A stretch of 5,360 nt of DNA from Bacillota bacterium (GTDB taxonomy: Bacteria; Bacillota_A; Clostridia; DSM-8532). Made by a program: the position numbers and the translations under genes. The notes under the pieces were generated by a model. The model did no database searches, was not told the origin of the DNA, and saw only the letters and a program-made list of their open reading frames with translations. Of the stretch, positions 1 through 4,074 are shown piece by piece. Within the stretch, counting starts at the first letter, position 1, and each line of letters begins with the position of its first letter. The stretch spans positions 1 to 5,360 of the forward strand of contig JAFADM010000608.1 in assembly GCA_023424865.1 (NCBI GenBank), written 5' to 3'.

Positions 1-222
1 TTCATCACCCATTTCAAAAGCATTATGGGAATTACACCTTTTGTTTATATAAGCCGCCTGAAGCTCAAGGAGGCCATGAGCTATCTTATGGAGGGCATTT
101 ATTCGGTAAAGGAAATTGCTGAAATGCTGGGTTATTCGGATCCCTATGTCTTCTCCAAAGCCTTTAAGCGCTATTACGGCTTTGCGCCCACAGGAACGCC
201 GAAAAGCGATGTGTCCAAATAA
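1..222 (+). CDS. AraC/XylS-family transcription regulator, C-terminal DNA-binding end (5' partial)
   Basis: The reading frame is open from base 1 and ends at TAA (220-222), giving 73 residues, so the N-terminal part lies outside the window. The first ATG in frame (position 25) falls inside the domain and is not the true start. The fragment matches the second half of the AraC-type double helix-turn-helix domain: a short segment FKSIMGITPFVYISRLKLKEA (residues 5-25) forms the linker helix and leads to the second HTH, SVKEIAEMLGYSD (35-47), followed by the family signature PYVFSKAFKRYYGFAP (48-63). The usual ending is YGxSPxxYR. Here the tail is GFAPTGTPKSDVSK, which lacks the Tyr-Arg pair. Such proteins bind promoter DNA as activators or repressors. 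The effector domain is missing from view, so ligand and targets are unknown. Family assignment is firm; the role is not. Confidence 0.93.
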   Translation, partial: FITHFKSIMGITPFVYISRLKLKEAMSYLMEGIYSVKEIAEMLGYSDPYVFSKAFKRYYGFAPTGTPKSDVSK

Positions 223-238
223 AATACTATAACGAATT

Positions 239-252
239 GAAGTGCAGACTTC
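239..252 (+). repeat. Small hairpin after the AraC-family gene
   Basis: GAAGT (239-243) and ACTTC (248-252) form a five-base stem around a GCAG loop, 16 bases after the AraC-family stop codon. There is no T-run behind it, so it does not qualify as an intrinsic terminator. AAGTGC within the same arm (240-245) could pair instead with GCACTT at 286-291. It may contribute to 3' end folding of the upstream transcript, but the stem is short and this is weak evidence. Confidence 0.25.
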
Positions 253-260
253 GCTCAAAC

Positions 261-309
261 AGCTGGTTTGCTGATCCTCCTTGGAGCACTTGTGGTGCAA
301 ACCAAGGCT
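261..309 (+). repeat. Long-loop inverted repeat with nested hairpin
   Basis: TGGTTTG (264-270) is the exact reverse complement of CAAACCA (298-304). The pairing can continue through AGC (261-263) with GCT (307-309) if two bases are bulged. Inside the loop, GCAC (286-289) and GTGC (295-298) form a competing small stem. No T-run follows, so this is not a terminator. It could be a folded 3' UTR element of the upstream gene or a remnant of something decayed. No known RNA family is recognised. Confidence 0.3.
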
Positions 310-388
310 GCCTCCAGAAATAACTCCCGCCTTTTCCCTGAGATCTAAAATTCATATGCGATTGCCCTGAAGTGCACACTGTCCTTTA

Positions 389-418
389 TTGCGAGGGGGA
401 ATTTTCCTGTGCTATAAT
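389..418 (+). promoter_or_regulatory. Sigma-A-type extended -10 promoter for the ClC gene
   Basis: A perfect TATAAT lies at 413-418 and is preceded directly by TGC (410-412), the extended -10 motif favoured in Gram-positive bacteria. A plausible -35, TTGCGA (389-394, four of six consensus bases), sits 18 bases upstream. Transcription would begin near 425, leaving a leader of about 115 bases before the TTG start at 541. No other sequence in this gap resembles a promoter as well. The promoter would drive the ClC gene and the overlapping radical SAM gene as one transcript. Confidence 0.7.
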
Positions 419-426
419 GAATGAGG

Positions 427-459
427 CTGAAAAATTCAGGCTATATGAAGGACTGAATT
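427..459 (+). other. Two mutually exclusive hairpins in the ClC leader
   Basis: CTGAA (427-431) pairs with TTCAG (435-439) around a three-base loop. The same right arm, extended to AATTCAG (433-439), is also the exact reverse complement of CTGAATT (453-459) with a 13-base loop. Both structures share bases 433-439 and cannot form together. ATTAA (457-461) can further pair with TTAAT (469-473). The elements sit at the very start of the predicted transcript. The stems are AT-rich and weak, no terminator follows, and there is no match that I recognise to the fluoride riboswitch or another known leader. Confidence 0.3.
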
Positions 460-523
460 AACCTTTTATTAATCAGAACCCAATTAATGCAGCAAAAAGG
501 CAAATACCTCTTGTGGCAGAACT

Positions 524-531
524 AAAGGTGG
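524..531 (+). promoter_or_regulatory. Ribosome binding site supporting the TTG start of the ClC gene
   Basis: AAAGGTGG lies nine bases before TTG at 541. An in-frame TAA at 523-525 rules out any start further upstream, and no ATG or GTG lies between that stop and 541. The next in-frame ATG is codon 25 (613), preceded by GGAGAGGGA, but starting there would remove part of the first helix (FKLRLIGEGMAV). TTG at 541 is therefore preferred, with ATG at 613 as the alternative. Confidence 0.6.
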
Positions 532-540
532 CGCTTATCA

Positions 541-2097
541 TTGAACTCAGATGATTCAAAAAAGGTACTTCGTTCCTGGTTTACCTTCAAGCTCAGACTG
601 ATTGGAGAGGGAATGGCAGTGGGACTGGCGGCGGGAGCAGTTGTCGTACTGTATCGGTTTCTACTGGAAAAAGCACTTCATTTTTCAAAAATTGCTTATT
701 TATTTCAGTTGCAGCATCCATGGTTTATACCCATCTGGATTACACTCCTTGTACTGGGCGGACTTCTGACCGGATGGATTGTTAAAAAGGTACCCATGAT
801 TTCCGGAAGCGGTATCCCCCAAATTAAGGGTGTTTTGCAGCACCGGCTTGAAATGAGCTGGTGGCGTGTTATTCTCGGAAAGCTTCTGGGCGGCGTACTG
901 GGCATTGGCGCGGGCTTATCCCTTGGCAGGGAAGGGCCGTCCATTCAGTTGGGCGCAGCCGTAGGGCAGGGGTATAGCCGCCTTTTTAAGAAAATCAAGG
1001 TTGAGGAAGGCTATTTAATGACCTGCGGCGCCAGTGCCGGTCTGGCAGCAGCTTTTAACGCCCCTATTTCAGGCGTTATTTTTGCCCTGGAGGAAATTCA
1101 TAAGAATTTCTCGCCTGTGGTCATGATATCAGCCTTGGCCTCTTCGCTTGCGGCCGATTTTGTTTCAAAAAATTTTTTTGGTATGAAGCCGGTTTTTGCC
1201 TTTGGCGCAATTACACCACTGCCTCTTAAAAACTATCCGGCTATTGTGGCGCTGGGAATAGTGGCAGGCCTTTTGGGGATTGTCTTTAATAAAGCGCTTT
1301 ATAAATCCCAGGATCTTTACAAAAGGCTTTCCTGGCTGCCAACGTGGGTAAAACCTGTCCTTGCCTTTCTCACGGCCGGTATTGCCGGACTTACCTTGCC
1401 CGCCGTCCTCGGAGGCGGCCATGAGCTGGTTAATGAGCTTATGGCAGAGCATTTTGCCCTTTTTCTGTTAATAATCCTTCTTCTTGCTAAATTCTTATTT
1501 ACCATGATAAGCTACGGTTCGTCGGCGCCAGGGGGCATCTTTCTTCCCTTATTAGTGGTAGGTGCTCTTATCGGACGGATTTACTGGTTTTTATTGAGCG
1601 GATGGTTCGGCTTTAACGATGCCTACATCGGTAATTTCATTATTTTGGCCATGGCCGGGTATTTTACAGCAGTGGTGAAGGCGCCTATTACAGGAATTAT
1701 TTTGATAACCGAAATGACCGGTTCTTTTTCAAACCTTCTGTCCTTGGGTGTTGTTTGCCTCACCGCCTATGTGGTTACCGACATATTCAAATCCAAGCCA
1801 GTGTATGAAGAGCTTCTTGAACGCTTGCTAAGAAGCGGAGGCTCGGAGCTTCAGGGTGAAGAGGATAAAATATTGCTGGAAATACCGGTACATAGCGGTT
1901 CCCTGCTTGAAGGCAAGAGGGTTCGGGAAATGAAGTGGCCTCCGGCCTGCCTTATTGTTGGTGTCAAAAGAGGGGAGAGCGAGCTGATTCCCAATGGGGA
2001 AACCATCCTGTGCCAGGGAGATTGTCTTATTGTTTTGACCAATAAGGAGGCAGCGGCCAATGTCAGAGAATGCCTTGCCCTTGCGGCAGCGGATTGA
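541..2097 (+). CDS. ClC-family chloride/proton antiporter with C-terminal TrkA_C-like domain
   Basis: The 518-residue integral membrane protein exchanges chloride for protons across the cytoplasmic membrane. All ClC hallmarks are visible: GSGIP (89-93) for anion binding, GREGP (129-133) with gating glutamate E131, an EE pair with proton-path glutamate E185 (LEEIHKNF, 183-190), GGIFLP (331-336), and the anion-coordinating tyrosine Y422 in KPVY. A gating Glu together with the internal Glu indicates an H+-coupled antiporter rather than a passive channel. GREGP and GSGIP argue against the fluoride-exporting ClC-F branch. After the membrane part (to about 430), residues 443-508 resemble a TrkA_C/RCK_C regulatory domain (EIPVHSGSLLEGKRVREM and a CLIVLTN strand), a known accessory in bacterial ClC proteins that may sense a ligand; which one is unknown. 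The gene probably starts at TTG and overlaps the radical SAM gene downstream by 38 bases. Likely roles are acid resistance or charge and osmotic balance. Confidence 0.95.
   Translation: MNSDDSKKVLRSWFTFKLRLIGEGMAVGLAAGAVVVLYRFLLEKALHFSKIAYLFQLQHPWFIPIWITLLVLGGLLTGWIVKKVPMISGSGIPQIKGVLQHRLEMSWWRVILGKLLGGVLGIGAGLSLGREGPSIQLGAAVGQGYSRLFKKIKVEEGYLMTCGASAGLAAAFNAPISGVIFALEEIHKNFSPVVMISALASSLAADFVSKNFFGMKPVFAFGAITPLPLKNYPAIVALGIVAGLLGIVFNKALYKSQDLYKRLSWLPTWVKPVLAFLTAGIAGLTLPAVLGGGHELVNELMAEHFALFLLIILLLAKFLFTMISYGSSAPGGIFLPLLVVGALIGRIYWFLLSGWFGFNDAYIGNFIILAMAGYFTAVVKAPITGIILITEMTGSFSNLLSLGVVCLTAYVVTDIFKSKPVYEELLERLLRSGGSELQGEEDKILLEIPVHSGSLLEGKRVREMKWPPACLIVGVKRGESELIPNGETILCQGDCLIVLTNKEAAANVRECLALAAAD
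2044..2050 (+). promoter_or_regulatory. Strong ribosome binding site inside the ClC gene for the overlapping gene
   Basis: AAGGAGG ends nine bases before ATG at 2060. It lies within codons 502-504 of the ClC gene, about 45 bases before that gene's stop. The match to the anti-Shine-Dalgarno sequence and the ideal spacing fix the downstream start at 2060, and make translation of the second gene dependent on, or coupled with, ribosomes finishing the first. The alternative ATG at 2070 is in another frame and does not give the radical SAM protein. Confidence 0.85.
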
Positions 2098-3007
2098 TAA
2101 AACCTTTGAGCAGCCCAGTCAGACCGAAGCGGGCTGCATGCTGTGTCCCCGGCGTTGCCTGGCCCAACGAAGCCTTGAAAACGGCTTTTGTGGTGCAGGC
2201 AGTAACCTTCGGGCCGCAAGAGCGGGACTTCATCTTTGGGAGGAGCCCTGTATCAGCGGCACAAGGGGATCAGGGACCGTGTTCCTAAGCGGATGTCCCT
2301 TAAGATGCTGCTTTTGCCAAAACCATGACATAAGCCTGGAGAATAAGGGGAAGACCCTCACGGTTCAACGCCTGGGTGAGATTTTTCTGGAGCTTGAGGA
2401 CGAGGGCGCGCACACCCTCAATCTGGTAAGCCCCACACCCTATATCCCTCAAATAAGAGAAGCCCTTTCCCGTACCAAAGAAAAACGAAGCATACCCGTG
2501 GTGTATAATACGGGAGGCTATGAAAGAGTTGAGTCCTTAAAGCTCCTTGAAGGATTTGTGGATGTGTACCTTCCCGACCTGAAATTTAAGAGCCCGGAGC
2601 TTTCAGCACGCTATGCCCGTGCCAATGATTACTTTGATATGGCTTCCAGGGCTATTCTTGAAATGTACAGACAAACAGGTCCCGTCGTTTTCAATGACGA
2701 AGGCATTATGCTGAGAGGCGTTTTAATTCGGCACCTTGTGCTTCCCGGTGCCTATCGGGACTCCTTCGATGTCCTTGGTTGGATTAAGGAAAATTTTCCG
2801 CCGGACAGTATTCAAATAAGCCTTATGAGCCAATACACACCGGGGTACCAAAACCAGCCCTTTCCCGAGCTCAATCGCAGGCTGACTTCCTTTGAATACA
2901 ACAAGGCGGCGGAGTATGCCCTTTCCCTGGGATTAAACGGTTATGTTCAGGAAAAGTCTTCCGCGAAAAAAAGCTATACCCCTTCCTTTCAAATGGAAGG
3001 GCTGTAA
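2060..3007 (+). CDS. Radical SAM protein, PflA-like (COG1313 type), substrate unknown
   Basis: The 315-residue product is a cytosolic radical SAM enzyme that would bind a [4Fe-4S] cluster and cleave S-adenosylmethionine. The cluster motif CxxxCxxC is C79, C83 and C86 in SGCPLRCCFCQN. A second cysteine set precedes it: CMLCPRRC (C26, C29, C33) and GFCGAG (C44), typical of the COG1313 branch related to pyruvate formate-lyase activating enzymes. Further landmarks of that branch are SGTRGSGTVFLSGC (66-79), NTGGYE (150-155), YLPDLKFKS (170-178) and a late SLMSQYTPGYQ segment. Length is normal and the protein looks complete. Despite the usual PflX/PflA-like label, no glycyl-radical enzyme is next to it, and COG1313 members lack a well-defined reaction, so the substrate is open. 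The gene is translationally linked to the ClC gene, with no obvious biochemical reason. The suf operon 270 bases downstream supplies clusters of the kind it needs. Confidence 0.9.
   Translation: MSENALPLRQRIDKTFEQPSQTEAGCMLCPRRCLAQRSLENGFCGAGSNLRAARAGLHLWEEPCISGTRGSGTVFLSGCPLRCCFCQNHDISLENKGKTLTVQRLGEIFLELEDEGAHTLNLVSPTPYIPQIREALSRTKEKRSIPVVYNTGGYERVESLKLLEGFVDVYLPDLKFKSPELSARYARANDYFDMASRAILEMYRQTGPVVFNDEGIMLRGVLIRHLVLPGAYRDSFDVLGWIKENFPPDSIQISLMSQYTPGYQNQPFPELNRRLTSFEYNKAAEYALSLGLNGYVQEKSSAKKSYTPSFQMEGL
2980..3001 (+). other. Hairpin at the end of the radical SAM gene
   Basis: CCCTTCC (2980-2986) and GGAAGGG (2995-3001) form a perfect seven-base stem around an eight-base loop, ending just before the stop codon (3005-3007). 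There is no T-run downstream on the + strand, so it is not a standard intrinsic terminator, though it may protect the 3' end or slow polymerase. No better terminator is visible between 3008 and 3276, so read-through into the suf operon cannot be excluded. Confidence 0.3.
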
Positions 3008-3043
3008 GAGACAAAAGGGTGTGTTTAACAGCAGGAATGAAAG

Positions 3044-3086
3044 TGATTATCATTGACTAGAAGCCCTTAAAGGTGTAATTTAGAAT
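3044..3086 (+). promoter_or_regulatory. Possible suf promoter with palindromic operator-like site
   Basis: TTGACT (3053-3058) matches five of six -35 bases, and TAGAAT (3081-3086) matches five of six -10 bases. The spacer is 22 bases, too long for a standard promoter; the correctly spaced hexamer TAATTT (3076-3081) is poor. TGATTATCA (3044-3052) directly abuts it and is a perfect 4-1-4 palindrome resembling half of a Fur-type box. Iron control of suf genes is known in several bacteria, so an iron regulator is reasonable, but the match is partial. A promoter here would leave a leader of nearly 190 bases before sufC. Confidence 0.25.
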
Positions 3087-3120
3087 ATAAGAAAGAAGAC
3101 ATTGATGTTCTCTGACTAAA

Positions 3121-3162
3121 GCGGGCTTTGTCCGCAGCCCAATGCTCAGATTCACCTGCGGG
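3121..3162 (+). other. Overlapping alternative hairpins in the suf leader region
   Basis: GGGCT (3123-3127) pairs with AGCCC (3136-3140) around an eight-base loop. CCGCAG (3132-3137) pairs with CTGCGG (3156-3161) around an 18-base loop, with a possible extra T-G wobble at 3131/3162. GCGG (3121-3124) can also pair with CCGC (3132-3135). The arms share bases 3132-3137, so these folds exclude one another. This pocket is GC-richer than its surroundings. No T-run follows, so a transcription terminator is not indicated. Confidence 0.3.
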
Positions 3163-3177
3163 ATAACTTATTTTGAA

Positions 3178-3205
3178 GGAGTTTCTGAGCTGTCAGGAAC
3201 AATCC
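3178..3205 (+). repeat. Inverted repeat upstream of sufC (operator or RNA hairpin)
   Basis: GTTTCTGA (3181-3188) and TCAGGAAC (3193-3200) are complementary over eight positions (one G-U pair) around the four-base loop GCTG. GGA (3178-3180) and TCC (3203-3205) extend the stem if two adenines are bulged, giving about eleven pairs. No T-run follows, so this is not an intrinsic terminator. It is the strongest symmetric element between the radical SAM gene and sufC, and lies just upstream of a possible -35/-10 pair (3214-3242), a position suited to an operator. I do not recognise it as a known IscR, SufR or Fur site. Confidence 0.4.
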
Positions 3206-3213
3206 GTGCTTCG

Positions 3214-3242
3214 TTCATTATAGATTACCATAGAACTATTAT
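3214..3242 (+). promoter_or_regulatory. Possible proximal promoter for the suf operon
   Basis: TATTAT (3237-3242) matches five of six -10 bases, with TTCATT (3214-3219, three of six) 17 bases upstream. The -35 is weak, so activation by a bound regulator would be expected if this is used. Transcription would start near 3249, leaving about 28 bases with the sufC ribosome binding site at 3262-3268. It is one of two candidate promoters in this gap and neither is convincing alone. Confidence 0.3.
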
Positions 3243-3261
3243 TTTTGCCGACCAATAGGGA

Positions 3262-3268
3262 AAGGAAG
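3262..3268 (+). promoter_or_regulatory. Ribosome binding site of sufC
   Basis: AAGGAAG lies eight bases before ATG at 3277. A different ATG at 3272 is only three bases away from this site and opens a two-codon frame (ATG CCA TGA) that ends across the real start; its spacing is too short for use. The 3277 start gives a SufC of normal length beginning just before the first beta strand. Confidence 0.75.
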
Positions 3269-3276
3269 CTTATGCC

Positions 3277-4068
3277 ATGAAGCAGGAATTGCTTGCGATT
3301 AAGAATCTGCACGCAGCAGTTGATAATAAAGCCATCCTTAAAGGCCTCAACCTCACCGTAAAACGAGGTGAAGTTCATATTCTTATGGGCCCCAACGGAG
3401 CAGGAAAGTCAACTCTTGCAAACGTATTAATGGGAAATCCCCGGTACAATGCCACAGCGGGTGAAATTATTCTGGACGGAGAGTCCGTAGAGGGCTTGAA
3501 AACTGACGAAAGAGCAAAAAGGGGTCTTTTTTTATCTTTTCAATACCCCGAAGAGGTACCGGGTATAACGGTGGAAAATTTCCTTCGTTCCGCCAAGGCC
3601 GCAGTTAGCGGAAAACCGCAAAAGCTCATCCCCTTCAGAAGGCTTCTTCATGAAAAGATGGATATGCTGGAAATGAAGAGGGAATATGCTTCACGTTATT
3701 TAAATGTGGGATTTTCCGGCGGCGAGAAGAAAAAGAATGAGATTCTTCAAATGGCGGTTCTCGAACCCAAGCTGGCCATTTTGGACGAAACGGATTCCGG
3801 CCTTGATATAGATGCCATCCGTGTTGTGTCCCAGGGCGTCAGCCGGCTGATAAACGAAAACAATGCCATACTTATTATTACCCATTACAATAAGCTTTTG
3901 GAGTACTTTACCCCCGATGCCGTTCATGTGCTTTATGACGGACGCATTGTGGAGAGCGGAGATCTCTCCCTTGCCCGCCGCATTGAAGAAAAGGGCTATG
4001 AACCCTTTAAGGCTAAAAGCGCAGAAAACCTGGCAGAGCTTGCCGCAAGCGGCAAAGGAGCGAGGTGA
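3277..4068 (+). CDS. sufC: SufC, ATPase of the SUF Fe-S cluster assembly complex
   Basis: The 263-residue protein is a soluble ABC-type ATPase that binds SufB (and usually SufD) and drives conformational change during Fe-S cluster assembly in the cytosol. All nucleotide-binding motifs are present: Walker A GPNGAGKST (38-46), Q-loop Q89 in LSFQYPEEVPG, signature FSGGEKKKNE (147-156), Walker B LAILDE (167-171 plus E171 as catalytic base), D-loop SGLD (174-177) and switch histidine H203 in ITHY. The SGGEKKKNE signature and QYPEEVPG segment are specific for SufC within the ABC superfamily, and there is no membrane domain. Length is close to the usual 245-265 residues. It is the first gene of the visible suf cluster, followed by sufB after six bases and in the same frame, which implies co-translation. 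It appears intact, with no substituted key residue. Confidence 0.97.
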   Translation: MKQELLAIKNLHAAVDNKAILKGLNLTVKRGEVHILMGPNGAGKSTLANVLMGNPRYNATAGEIILDGESVEGLKTDERAKRGLFLSFQYPEEVPGITVENFLRSAKAAVSGKPQKLIPFRRLLHEKMDMLEMKREYASRYLNVGFSGGEKKKNEILQMAVLEPKLAILDETDSGLDIDAIRVVSQGVSRLINENNAILIITHYNKLLEYFTPDAVHVLYDGRIVESGDLSLARRIEEKGYEPFKAKSAENLAELAASGKGAR

Positions 4069-4073
4069 GGTGG
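4063..4073 (+). promoter_or_regulatory. Purine-rich ribosome binding region of sufB overlapping the sufC stop
   Basis: AGGTGAGGTGG spans the sufC stop TGA (4066-4068) and ends one base before the sufB ATG at 4075. The nearer GAGGTGG is too close for ideal spacing. The better placed AGGTGAGG (4063-4070) leaves four bases, and AAAGGAG (4054-4060) leaves fourteen. Ribosomes finishing sufC would be delivered to the sufB start, so coupling is likely. Confidence 0.5.
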
Positions 4074-4074
4074 A

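Larger units (their letters stand above)
238..380 (+). repeat. Pair of 13-bp near-identical direct repeats in the intergenic region
   Basis: TGAAGTGCAGACT at 238-250 and TGAAGTGCACACT at 368-380 differ at one base, with start points 130 bp apart. The second copy ends eight bases upstream of the proposed -35 element of the ClC promoter, and the first lies just after the AraC-family gene. AraC-family regulators often bind direct repeats, so these could be sites for the neighbouring regulator. That is inference; two copies of a 13-mer can also arise by chance or from old duplication. The 223-388 stretch otherwise holds no gene that I can support. Confidence 0.4.

Noticed and set aside
417..461. 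14-codon open frame starting at ATG 417
   Set aside because: Its start overlaps the -10 hexamer of the promoter, so it would not be on the transcript.
487..525. Possible 12-codon leader peptide (ATG 487 to TAA 525) whose stop overlaps the ClC ribosome binding site
   Set aside because: No ribosome binding site precedes its ATG and the peptide has no telling run of one amino acid; likely chance.
521..540. AACTAAAGGTGGCGC resembles the conserved T-box antiterminator sequence
   Set aside because: The core GGTACCGCG part is absent, no terminator follows, and the element lies at the ribosome binding site of a ClC gene rather than upstream of an amino-acid related gene.
541..2097. Fluoride-specific ClC (ClC-F) with a fluoride riboswitch
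   Set aside because: The protein carries the standard GSGIP and GREGP motifs of chloride/proton antiporters, and no fluoride riboswitch-like sequence is seen in the leader.
1851..2219. 122-codon minus-strand open frame across the ClC/radical SAM overlap
   Set aside because: Both opposite genes are strongly supported; the translation has no recognisable family features and low-complexity Ser/Pro/Arg content typical of shadow frames.
3272..3280. Two-codon frame ATG CCA TGA overlapping the sufC start
   Set aside because: Spacing to the ribosome binding site is only three bases; the sufC ATG at 3277 is far better placed.
3193..3378. 61-codon minus-strand open frame over the suf upstream region
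   Set aside because: It overlaps the start of sufC on the other strand, has no supported ribosome binding site and no recognisable features.
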